From assembly GCF_048323655.1 (NCBI RefSeq), contig NZ_JBLUWW010000002.1:310001-374000 (forward strand): 64,000 nt of DNA, given 5' to 3'. This DNA comes from Salinimicrobium soli (GTDB lineage Bacteria; Bacteroidota; Bacteroidia; Flavobacteriales; Flavobacteriaceae). This document shows, piece after piece, positions 1 through 6,899 of the stretch. Numbering within the stretch: position 1 is the first letter of the stretch; every line of letters starts with the position of its first letter. The translations under genes were made by a program, and so were the position numbers. Under the pieces are notes generated by a model, which saw only the letters and a list, made by a program, of their open reading frames with translations, did not search any database and was not told where the DNA came from.

Positions 1-165
1 AATAATTCCTCACTTAGCTTGGCTCTTGTAATTTTTACAATAAATATTTTAATGTTCTTAACCTTTAATGAAACTATATTATCAGTAATCTATCCCATTA
101 ATATAAATCAAATAATAGATAATATTTTAGGAACACCTTGTCTATTTTGTCCAATAGAATACTAA
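1..165 (+). CDS. C-terminal tail of a possible membrane protein (cut by window start)
   Basis: Frame 1 is open from the first base to a TAA at 163-165, giving 54 codons in very AT-rich DNA where stops are frequent. The translation contains a hydrophobic stretch (SLALVIFTINILMFL) and ends in PCLFCPIEY, so it reads like the last transmembrane segment and tail of a membrane protein that starts outside the window. No family is recognisable. The evidence is only the length of the open frame and its hydrophobic composition; chance is not excluded. Confidence 0.35.
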   Translation, partial: NNSSLSLALVIFTINILMFLTFNETILSVIYPININQIIDNILGTPCLFCPIEY

Positions 166-438
166 AATTCAGATCGAAATAACGAAAAATCCTTTCAATA
201 GATTGATTGAGGATTTTAATTCAAGTGTTGATCTTTATCAGAAGTACTTGACTATATTAAGGGGCAACTTGGAACAATAGAAAGAATAAAAAAAATAAAT
301 TCTCAATTAGAAAATAAGCCATCATATTCTGATAGATATTTGGACGAAATAAAACAATGGCTATCCAAAAATGGCTTTTTTGAGAACTTTTTCCCTACAT
401 TTAATTCCATAAGAAACACCCCCTTCAACTCAAAGTGA
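158..438 (+). pseudogene. Decayed, frameshifted coding fragment
   Basis: Frame 2 is open from 158 to a TAG at 278-280 (…NPFNRLIEDFNSSVDLYQ…). Frame 1 is open from 232 to a TGA at 436-438 (…SQLENKPSYSDRYLDE…). The two overlap at 232-280 and both have protein-like composition, so one frameshift could join them into about 90 residues. Neither frame has a plausible ATG start. The fragment lies in the AT-rich accessory end, next to the defence operon. It could be a remnant of an older cassette or two chance frames. No family is recognised. Confidence 0.25.
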
Positions 439-486
439 ATTCTTTCCTACAGGCCACTTTTGAGAGCCGGGACGTTAGCGATAATT

Positions 487-1113
487 TTATATTAAGGAAT
501 AGAGGTAATCAACCAATTCGTGAATATTAGAATAAGCTGATAAATCATAAATCCTTGATCCATTTTGGATATCAACTTCTGCTCTTTCTTGAGCCCACTT
601 ACTACTTGCTAAACCATCTTCCTTTTTCGACAAAAGCTGATCAAAAATGTTAGTTGCTTTTTGATAATCCGGAAACCACTTTTTTTGAATATGAGAAATT
701 ACATTATCACATTTTCTAAAAGGTTTTGTAGTTTTTTCAAAATGCAGAAGAATATAAAATTCAAAACAGGGAGCCGTAAAAGCAATATTAATTTTCGGCC
801 TTGAATTTCTTGCGATTTCAAAAGCATCAGGTATTCTTGCATGACCATCTTTATCAAAGACAACCCAGATAAAAGCATACGGGTTGTTTTCCCTTCTAGC
901 TTTCTTTATTAACCTTTTCGCCTCATTTACTAAGCCTACAGGAGAATGGTCTTTAGGTTTAAAAATGTTAACATCAATAGCTTGAAACTTACGTTTGTAT
1001 TTATCTTGAGTAATAAGACCTTTAAAATAATTCTCTTCAGATTCGCCTTCACATAAAATTAATCCTCTTTTTCCAAATTTCTTCTGCTTCTTTGAATTTC
1101 TATACCTAGCCAT
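487..1113 (-). CDS. rloB: RloB family Toprim-like protein (AbiLii-like)
   Basis: 208 residues, the usual RloB size. The N-terminus is basic (MARYRNSKKQKKFGKRG) and runs into the Toprim-type acidic motif ILCEGESEENYF (residues 19-30); a second acidic motif, VVFDKDGH, follows at about 85-91, and the family block PCFEFYILLHF lies near 114-124. RloB proteins are OLD/Toprim-nuclease relatives linked to restriction loci and to lactococcal abortive infection (AbiLii). The ATG overlaps the stop of the ATPase gene by one base (TAATG), so the two are almost certainly translationally coupled and act as one module. A nuclease or tRNA/DNA-cleaving effector triggered by the ATPase is inference. Confidence 0.85.
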   Translation of the reverse strand: MARYRNSKKQKKFGKRGLILCEGESEENYFKGLITQDKYKRKFQAIDVNIFKPKDHSPVGLVNEAKRLIKKARRENNPYAFIWVVFDKDGHARIPDAFEIARNSRPKINIAFTAPCFEFYILLHFEKTTKPFRKCDNVISHIQKKWFPDYQKATNIFDQLLSKKEDGLASSKWAQERAEVDIQNGSRIYDLSAYSNIHELVDYLYSLI

Positions 1114-2396
1114 TAAAATTGGAAATTTAATTCATTCTTATTGATAACAGGAGTAGCTCCTAAACGACCAGACATATAATATTTCTCGAAAGGAGCATTT
1201 GCCCTAACCCCAGGAATATCCGATATAGAATAATAATGGCTGCAGCCTTCATATTCCTTTTCTGCAAACCAAACTTGATCTCTCCTAAAAAGTTCATTAT
1301 TCAACAAAGAAATATCATGAGTTGCAAAAATTAATTGTGCGTTTTTAGGATTAGTTTTCTTTGAATGGAAAATTTCAATGAGAACTTTAGTTAATTTAGG
1401 ATGTAAACTTTTATCTAATTCATCAATGATTAAAACCTGGCCATCTGCTAAGGCTTCTAATATTAATCCTCCCATAGCTAGAAGTTTAATTGTACCTGTA
1501 GATTCTTCATCCAATTTAAAATCAACAGTTCCAACTTCCTTATCTCCGTCGAAAAATTTGTGAATTGTACGAATTTTACGTTTATATTTTTCTACTAGTT
1601 CTTCTTTTTTTTCATCAGACATTTCTTTCGGTAAAAGATCAACGTCAATATCTTCTTCTGTTACTTCAATTCTTTCAATTCCTGTGTCTGCTTCTTTCAT
1701 CAAAATATTCATATTTTCTTTGAAAAAAGGAAGGTTATCATTGGCTATTCTATTAGTATAAATTTGAATTAGTAATTCATCATATTTTGAATCATGAAAA
1801 TTTGATACGAATAAACCTCTTGAGAAAAATTTATATGGTGATGTTAAGGCTTCAAGTTTTTCCACACCTACTTTAGATAAAAAGAGTTGATTATTATAAA
1901 GTTTCTCTTCAATATCCTTTTTTCTACCAGTTAAATATTCACCATACTTTATAGGCTTATTCTTAATTCTCTCAAATAATGTTGCTGGTTGGGTTTTGGG
2001 ATAAAATTTGAGTATTTCATATTCAATTTCTGTATTATTAAAGCCGATTTCATATATATAACGAATATTGTCATCTGCAATGAAATCGATATAAAATTCA
2101 GTGGGATCTTTAGAATATCTAGAATCTAATTTAAATGGTTCAAAGGCTGGAATTTTTTTATCCAATTTAAAATCACCTGATTCAAAGACTAAATATTGTA
2201 AGGCTTTAAAAGCATTTAATAAATTACTTTTACCTGAAGCATTTCTCCCATAGATCAAACTAGTGCTTAAAACATGGTAATTATCCAGTGTTATAACATT
2301 ATTCTCATGCTCCTTAATTTTACTTTCAGCAAGCATTGAAAAATTTTGCCAATCTTTTATAGATCTAAAATTCCTAACTTTAAATTCCAGCAGCAT
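1113..2396 (-). CDS. rloA: RloA-type AAA/ABC-like ATPase (AbiLi-like)
   Basis: 427 residues, a COG1106-type ATPase of the SMC/OLD style. It opens with LLEFKVRNFRSI, typical of this family. The Walker A motif is GRNASGKS (residues 50-57), a Walker B/D-loop is seen in LIIDELDKSLHP near residue 323, and the switch histidine in FATHDIS. The middle (about 200-300) is charged and family-specific. It is the first gene of a two-gene minus-strand operon with rloB. Such pairs are the AbiL/RloAB phage-defence modules, in which the ATPase is thought to sense infection and license the Toprim partner. A palindrome covers the promoter just upstream. Start chosen at the ATG that begins the conserved N-terminus. 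Confidence 0.85.
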   Translation of the reverse strand: MLLEFKVRNFRSIKDWQNFSMLAESKIKEHENNVITLDNYHVLSTSLIYGRNASGKSNLLNAFKALQYLVFESGDFKLDKKIPAFEPFKLDSRYSKDPTEFYIDFIADDNIRYIYEIGFNNTEIEYEILKFYPKTQPATLFERIKNKPIKYGEYLTGRKKDIEEKLYNNQLFLSKVGVEKLEALTSPYKFFSRGLFVSNFHDSKYDELLIQIYTNRIANDNLPFFKENMNILMKEADTGIERIEVTEEDIDVDLLPKEMSDEKKEELVEKYKRKIRTIHKFFDGDKEVGTVDFKLDEESTGTIKLLAMGGLILEALADGQVLIIDELDKSLHPKLTKVLIEIFHSKKTNPKNAQLIFATHDISLLNNELFRRDQVWFAEKEYEGCSHYYSISDIPGVRANAPFEKYYMSGRLGATPVINKNELNFQF

Positions 2397-2415
2397 AACC
2401 TATGAATTAAATTGT

Positions 2416-2440
2416 TATTTGTAAATATTTTACAAATATA
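2416..2440 (-). promoter_or_regulatory. Candidate operator and -7 element of rloAB
   Basis: A perfect inverted repeat with 10-bp arms (TATTTGTAAA and TTTACAAATA) and a 3-base centre spans 2416-2438, 20 bases upstream of the rloA ATG. On the minus strand TATATTTG (2440-2433) fits the Bacteroidota -7 consensus TAnnTTTG and overlaps one arm. A matching -33 TTG at the normal distance is not clear. The overlap suggests repression of the defence operon by a dimeric regulator; no regulator gene is adjacent. Confidence 0.5.
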
Positions 2441-2797
2441 GTCTTTATTCCCTTCAAAAATAGTGTTTTATTGTAATTTTAGGTATAAAAACTACCGCTA
2501 ATAACAATTCATGGCCAATAAGCGGCAGTGTTAGAAAGAAAATAATTAATTTGACCAACAAACCGATACTAAACCGACTCCCGAAGTCTCGGGACCGCCT
2601 CCCTTACTCCGCCAACGGGTGATAAACTGGACAGGTGGCAGCAATCTTTTCAAAGTTATTTTTCTATCATTAGTAACTCTTACAGAGAAAAACAATTCTT
2701 TCATCTATTTTTTCAATCATTACCGGTATAATTCGATATTTAGTAATATTTTAATTTAAAATACTAACCATCAGCAATTTGCTACAATCATCCAATT
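2441..2797. other. Gene-free interval between rloA and the LRR lipoprotein
   Basis: About 350 bases without a credible gene. At 2493-2509 it holds ACCGCTAATAACAATTC, which resembles the start of the junction at 4840 (ACCGCCAACAATG), and at 2523-2535 AGCGGCAGTGTTA, a near inverse of the same core. This may be one more cassette junction. The rest shows no repeat, promoter or RNA structure that I can support. Confidence 0.4.
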
Positions 2798-3748
2798 ATG
2801 AAAAATTCATTAAAATTTGTTTTTGTTTTTCTTGTATTAATTAATCAATCCTGCAGTAAAAATGAAGTAGAAAATAATGAAGTTCTAGATTTAAAAGGTA
2901 ATTTACAAGGAAGTGAGATTTTGATACCTGATGAAAACTTCAGAAACACTTTAATTAATACAAATTGTGTAGACACTAATGATGATGGAATCTCAGATAC
3001 CAATGTAGATCTTAATAATGATGGTAAGATCCAAAAGAAAGAAGCGAATTCCGTAGAAAAATTAATTCTCGATTTTGATTATGGAGTACCTGCTAAATTT
3101 GTTGATTTAAAAGGGATAGAAAATTTTGGAAATATAAAATCATTAAATATTTCAGGAAGAGGCGGTTCATTATACTACGATGAGGCGTTAAATGAGGAAA
3201 ACCTTATTTATGATTTTACAGCGCTTAGAAAGCTAGAGTATTTAAAAATAATGTACTTAGCAACCGAATACTTTGATGAAATCAATTTATCAGGATTAAC
3301 CAAATTAGTTGAAGTAGATTTATCACAAAATAGGCCTATGGACTATTATAGCGAAAGAAATATGTTTATAACAGTAAACTTAGATGGCTGCTCAAATCTC
3401 ACGAATCTAAATATTGTAAATAGCTTTTTAAGGATAGATTTTTGCCAAATAACATCTCTGGAAAAACTTAATATGATGTATTTAGAAGGTGGGGAACCAG
3501 AGGTTTTTGATTTTCACTGTCTTTCGAATTTAAAATGGTTGAACATCTCAGAGAATATGATTGACACTCTTATTCTAAAAAATTCTTCTTTATTAGAAAC
3601 TTTTATCTACGATGATCCTTACAGGGATTTAGAATGGATGTATCCATCTCCAAAAATAATTTGTATTGATGATATTCCAGAAGAACTTGAACAAATAACT
3701 CCATTAGTAGGAGAAAATACAATTGTCACTACAGATTGTTCATTCTAA
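2798..3748 (+). CDS. Leucine-rich-repeat lipoprotein
   Basis: 316 residues. Residues 1-18 are a signal peptide ending at a lipobox-like NQSC (Cys19), so the protein is probably lipidated and surface or periplasmic. Residues about 45-55 (ILIPDENFRNTL) start the pattern usual in Bacteroidota LRR proteins, followed by two calcium-loop-like stretches (DTNDDGISD, DLNNDGKIQ). Irregular leucine-rich repeats fill residues 85-270 (LKSLNISG, LVEVDLSQN, LTNLNIVN, LKWLNISEN). Such proteins usually bind other proteins or surfaces; no enzyme motif is seen. It stands alone on the plus strand inside the AT-rich accessory end, with a junction-like repeat after it. Confidence 0.75.
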   Translation: MKNSLKFVFVFLVLINQSCSKNEVENNEVLDLKGNLQGSEILIPDENFRNTLINTNCVDTNDDGISDTNVDLNNDGKIQKKEANSVEKLILDFDYGVPAKFVDLKGIENFGNIKSLNISGRGGSLYYDEALNEENLIYDFTALRKLEYLKIMYLATEYFDEINLSGLTKLVEVDLSQNRPMDYYSERNMFITVNLDGCSNLTNLNIVNSFLRIDFCQITSLEKLNMMYLEGGEPEVFDFHCLSNLKWLNISENMIDTLILKNSSLLETFIYDDPYRDLEWMYPSPKIICIDDIPEELEQITPLVGENTIVTTDCSF

Positions 3749-3770
3749 GTTGGAAATAGATAAAATACAA

Positions 3771-3900
3771 GCTGCCAACATCTGATAACACAAAAAAGCA
3801 GCCCTTCCAAAAATGCCATTTTTGACTACCATTAAAAAACAATGTTTGACGGAAAAATTGAGTCTATAAACCGCAACTTGCTTTGATCTTGACGTTGCCA
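3771..3900 (+). repeat. Cassette-junction-like unit 1
   Basis: Starts GCTGCCAACATC, contains the dispersed repeat described below (A5-TGCCA-T5 then GACTACC, 3808-3830, and on to about 3850), then AACTTGCTTTGATCTTGACGTTG near 3885-3897. The unit at 4840-4985 has the same order and nearly the same spacing. The ends GCCAAC and GTTG are imperfect inverse copies, as in integron attC sites or other recombination junctions. Only two or three copies are present, so the assignment is tentative. Confidence 0.4.
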
Positions 3901-3995
3901 AAAATTTACCTTAACCCGGTAAGGAAGAAAATATTTTGTATTTCAAATTTCCGATTTAGATTTACATCTATAATTGATAATACCGGATATTTTGA

Positions 3996-4433
3996 ATGAT
4001 CACAAAGACTAAGGATTTAATCCATTATTTTAAGTTCCCCTCTGGAGCTACAGTAAACTTCACATTATTAAGTCTTCTAAACTTATTGGTTTATAATTAT
4101 TTGATTGAGGCAGCTTCTTTTTACCAGAGATTTTTTCTGTCGATTTTATTGATATTTCTATATCTCGCGATTTTAATAACAATCAATAATTTTATTGAGA
4201 AAAAATGGCTGTCATTAAGCAGGGTTTTGGAGAAAAGGACCGGAATTGGGGATTATAAAGTTGCAATGCAGGATGAAATTGAGAAATATAAAAATACCTT
4301 GATTGGTAACTTCACTTTGTCATTTCTAATTCTTGATTTTATTGCAATAATCTCTTATAAAAATTCTTTAATCTTCGATTCCATTTTATTAGGGATCAAT
4401 ATTATTCTTAATCAAGCTGAAGCTGCGGGTTAG
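3996..4433 (+). CDS. Small integral membrane protein of unknown function
   Basis: 145 residues with three to four hydrophobic segments: about 20-36, 46-66, 104-120 and 124-140. A charged stretch between segments two and three (FIEKKWLSLSRVLEKRTGIGDYKVAMQDEIEKY) is likely cytoplasmic. No signal peptide and no known motif. The gene sits alone between the junction-like unit 1 and the DUF1905 gene, is AT-rich like its surroundings, and is probably part of the accessory cassette run. Function unknown; whether it is a toxin, an immunity protein or something else cannot be told from the sequence. Confidence 0.6.
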   Translation: MITKTKDLIHYFKFPSGATVNFTLLSLLNLLVYNYLIEAASFYQRFFLSILLIFLYLAILITINNFIEKKWLSLSRVLEKRTGIGDYKVAMQDEIEKYKNTLIGNFTLSFLILDFIAIISYKNSLIFDSILLGINIILNQAEAAG

Positions 4434-4530
4434 GTTTTAATTTCAAAAAAATATAACGATCATCAAATAAAATAAAAACAGATAAACCAGGCCGTTGACG
4501 GTCATTATCTTAACCGGATCCCATTGAAAA

Positions 4531-4830
4531 TTGGAAGGAAAAATTAAATATGAATATTCAGCAAAACTGTGGAAACACAATTCCCCCGGAGGTTGGTATT
4601 TTATTTCCTTGCCCAAAAAAATATCAAAGGAAATCAGAGAAAACTTAAAATGGCAGGAAGAAGGTTGGGGAAGAATGAAAGCATTTGCTCAAGTTGGAGA
4701 ATTGACATGGGAAACTGCCATTTGGTTTGACACAAAACTGGATACCTACATCTTACCTGTTAAGGCGGAAATTAGAAAAAAAAGAAAACTAATAGTGGAT
4801 CAAAATATTGAAATGACTCTTTGGATTTAA
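4531..4830 (+). CDS. DUF1905 domain protein
   Basis: 99 residues that match the DUF1905 pattern almost end to end: SPGGWYFISLPKKIS near 18-32, WGRMKAFAQVGELTWETAIW at about 46-65, YILPVKAEIRKK at about 72-83 and a final VDQNIEMTLWI. The fold is a small beta-barrel of unknown role, often beside or fused to a YdeI-like DUF5655 domain, which is not present here. The start is taken as TTG at 4531: an in-frame stop lies two codons upstream and the next in-frame ATG falls inside the domain. Isolated gene in the accessory run. Confidence 0.75.
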   Translation: MEGKIKYEYSAKLWKHNSPGGWYFISLPKKISKEIRENLKWQEEGWGRMKAFAQVGELTWETAIWFDTKLDTYILPVKAEIRKKRKLIVDQNIEMTLWI

Positions 4831-4839
4831 AAAAAACCA

Positions 4840-4985
4840 ACCGCCAACAATGTTACCACGCAAATTGCAAAAGACCTCTCAAAAATGCCCTTTTTGACTA
4901 CCTTTAAGATCAATGATTAAACGTACAAATTCGGGTGCACAACCAGGTAATTTGCTTTAAGCAAGAGGTTATGCATCAGTTTAAA
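4840..4985 (+). repeat. Cassette-junction-like unit 2
   Basis: Starts ACCGCCAACAATG at 4840, ten bases after the DUF1905 stop, carries the dispersed repeat at 4881-4906 (A5-TGCCC-T5, then GACTACCTTTA), then TAATTTGCTTTAAGC and GAGGTTATGCATCA (4965-4978). It lines up by order and spacing with 3771-3900. The next small gene starts 33 bases later. Confidence 0.4.
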
Positions 4986-5017
4986 AAAACAATAACCGTG
5001 TTTAATTTTTAATAAAT

Positions 5018-5206
5018 ATGAAGCGATTACAACTTACAAGTATAATTACCTTAGTTATAGGTATAATCTTTATTTTATCGTGGCGATTTGTTTCACCCGA
5101 ATCTTCAGACTGGTTTATACGTATTCCCGGGTTGTTAATTCTAATATCAATTTTCAGTTTGGTTTACAGTACGGTTCGACTCAATAAGAATGAAAAAAGT
5201 ATGTGA
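5018..5206 (+). CDS. 62-residue two-TM membrane protein
   Basis: Two hydrophobic segments (residues about 7-23 and 33-50) separated by a short loop SWRFVSPESSDWFIR, then a basic tail (VRLNKNEKSM). Size and shape fit the many tiny two-TM proteins of Bacteroidota. It follows junction-like unit 2 and is followed by two hairpins facing the peroxidase gene. No family or function recognised. The alternating clear membrane pattern and the ATG after an A-rich leader support a real gene. Confidence 0.5.
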   Translation: MKRLQLTSIITLVIGIIFILSWRFVSPESSDWFIRIPGLLILISIFSLVYSTVRLNKNEKSM

Positions 5207-5269
5207 GTTAAAACAGGGAAATGATTTCACTAATTCCTACATGACCTGCTAATAAAAGCTTGTACATGA

Positions 5270-5306
5270 AAAGAGGATCCAAAAATGGCATTTTTGGATC
5301 CTCTTT
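5270..5306. terminator. 37-nt perfect palindrome, bidirectional terminator
   Basis: 18-base arms around one central base (left arm begins AAAGAGGATCC, right arm ends GGATCCTCTTT). It lies between the convergent small membrane gene and the peroxidase gene. The tip of the stem is AAAAATG/CATTTTT, the same dyad found in the dispersed repeat. Confidence 0.65.
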
Positions 5307-5346
5307 AAAATGGACTTTTAAATAAGGTATAGCAGCTTAAAAATAT

Positions 5347-5376
5347 AAAGAGCCGGAATTCGTGTTCCGGCTCTTT
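5347..5376. terminator. Second bidirectional terminator hairpin
   Basis: 12-bp perfect stem (AAAGAGCCGGAA / TTCCGGCTCTTT), 6-base loop, with T-rich DNA on the right and A-rich DNA on the left. It lies 22 bases past the stop of the minus-strand peroxidase gene and serves as its terminator, in tandem with the one at 5270. Confidence 0.75.
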
Positions 5377-5397
5377 ATTTTATGATTCATGAATGAT

Positions 5398-6669
5398 CTA
5401 TTTCATTCTGTAACCATCTGAGAGGGTTTTCATAAAGGCAACTATAGCATCTTCTTCGGAATCTGTAAGTCCCAGGTTACCCAATTCATCACTATTCACA
5501 TTTTCCGGGACCTCTGGAGGAGGCCAGGACTCAATGTCACGTGTATTGTAGAAATGCACCACGTCTTTCAATGAGGTGAAAAAACCATTGTGTCCGTAAG
5601 CTTTCACATTTCCCTTTCCGGGTTTTTTTGCCACATTCCTTAAAGTGGGCACTTTATGTTTGCCCATATTTTCAGAGGCCATAGAACTCCACATTGCATT
5701 ATCGTGATTTTCTAAAAAGCCTCCTAAACCTTTATCGATCCAATTTGCTCCTTCAGGATTTATAGGACTGCCGTCATCCAAATAAACGTCAACCATGTCG
5801 TAGAACGGATTATCAGGATTTTTAGGAAGCCCCAGGTTGTCATAGGAAAAGTCAGTGAATAAAGGTGGTTCTCCATTTGGACCTTTATCACTCGGATGGC
5901 ATAAGAAACACTGGCCTTTGCCATTGAACAAATCCATCCCCCGGGTTTCTTCTTCAGTTAACTCCACCTCGCCCGCCAGGTAATAATCATATTTAGAAGA
6001 AAACGAATTGACTTCTGCAGAGGCTTCAAAGGCTGCGATCGCTAAACCAACCCGGCCGTAATTTTCCATTATTTCAGAGTTTGAACCATATTCAACAGGT
6101 TCGCCCCAAACTTCTTCCCAGAGTTCGGCATATTTGGATTTTGCGATTGCCATAAGTACTTCTGCCATATCTGCATTGTTCTGTTCCACAGGATTCAGGA
6201 AGGGGCCCAGAGCCTGATCGGCTGCAGGGTTACCCAACATTTCACCGGTTGCTCTGCCATCCCAGAAATTGCCACCAATGAAAAGGCCTTCCTCTTCATC
6301 ATAATGGAAGATTGGGCTAAAGGTTGCATAGGCGGCTGTAGGCGGTTTTCGATTACCAAAGCGATGCGGATCTGCTCCCCGGTAAACCCCTGCCATATGC
6401 ATATTAATTCCGGCAATTGGACCGGAATACCCATAAGAGGGGCCGTGGCAGGTAGCGCAGGACACCCACTGCGGATTCGAGATCTTATCAAAAAACAGAT
6501 TTTTTCCCAAAGTTTCTATTGGGTTCAGGTCAACGCCGGTATTATTGACTTGCATCTGCAAATTCGCCTCTTCAATTGGGATGTATTCGATCTCATCTGA
6601 ACACGAATAAAACATTAATCCAATAGAGGCTACCAGCAGGAAATGTAATAGGCCGATTAACTTTTTCAT
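5398..6669 (-). CDS. Di-haem cytochrome c peroxidase (MauG/CcpA family) lipoprotein
   Basis: 423 residues. Signal peptide with lipobox FYSC (Cys23), so an outer-leaflet or periplasmic lipoprotein. Two c-type haem motifs are present: CATCH at 71-75 and CFLCH at 254-258, with the usual family surroundings (LGKNLFFD at 54-61, FWDGRA at 135-140, VPTLRNV near the C-terminus). The family reduces hydrogen peroxide with electrons from small cytochromes, or oxidises other substrates (MauG type). It is a single gene with two terminators behind it. A dyad of Crp/Fnr geometry lies 64 bases upstream. Distinguishing peroxidase from MauG-like use is not possible here. Confidence 0.9.
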   Translation of the reverse strand: MKKLIGLLHFLLVASIGLMFYSCSDEIEYIPIEEANLQMQVNNTGVDLNPIETLGKNLFFDKISNPQWVSCATCHGPSYGYSGPIAGINMHMAGVYRGADPHRFGNRKPPTAAYATFSPIFHYDEEEGLFIGGNFWDGRATGEMLGNPAADQALGPFLNPVEQNNADMAEVLMAIAKSKYAELWEEVWGEPVEYGSNSEIMENYGRVGLAIAAFEASAEVNSFSSKYDYYLAGEVELTEEETRGMDLFNGKGQCFLCHPSDKGPNGEPPLFTDFSYDNLGLPKNPDNPFYDMVDVYLDDGSPINPEGANWIDKGLGGFLENHDNAMWSSMASENMGKHKVPTLRNVAKKPGKGNVKAYGHNGFFTSLKDVVHFYNTRDIESWPPPEVPENVNSDELGNLGLTDSEEDAIVAFMKTLSDGYRMK

Positions 6670-6732
6670 ACTTATTTCGATTAGATTATGAAGGAATTGC
6701 TATTAATTAAATAAGTATTATACTGATACACA

Positions 6733-6746
6733 ATGACTTTTGTCAT
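6733..6746. promoter_or_regulatory. Crp/Fnr-type dyad in the divergent promoter region
   Basis: ATGAC-TTTT-GTCAT, a perfect 5-4-5 inverted repeat, lies between the divergent peroxidase gene (64 bases away) and the SnoaL-like gene. The spacing is that of Crp/Fnr-family operators (compare TTGAT-N4-ATCAA). A redox or oxygen regulator of the peroxidase would make sense; this is inference. Confidence 0.4.
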
Positions 6747-6842
6747 GAAAACTGTGTAGTAGAAAAAATCGATCCCCGGAAAAAAGAATGTATAGAGTTT
6801 ATCATACCGGCGGGGTAGGATCAAAATTTAGTTATCTGTCTT

Positions 6843-6886
6843 AAAATGGCATTTTTGACTAACTTTAGGAAGCATTGTTGGTCATT
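6843..6886 (+). repeat. Dispersed repeat copy (A4-TGGCA-T5 GACTAACTTTAGG)
   Basis: Copy of the short repeat also seen near 3808, 4881, 7650 and 19763. It ends only 13 bases before the SnoaL-like gene start and points with that gene. It lies in a divergent intergenic region, so it cannot be a terminator of an upstream neighbour. Confidence 0.55.
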
Positions 6887-6899
6887 TAAATATAAGATC

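Noticed and set aside
6846..6899. In-frame N-terminal extension of the SnoaL-like lipoprotein
   Set aside because: The extension is encoded by a dispersed repeat and would put 18 residues before the signal peptide.
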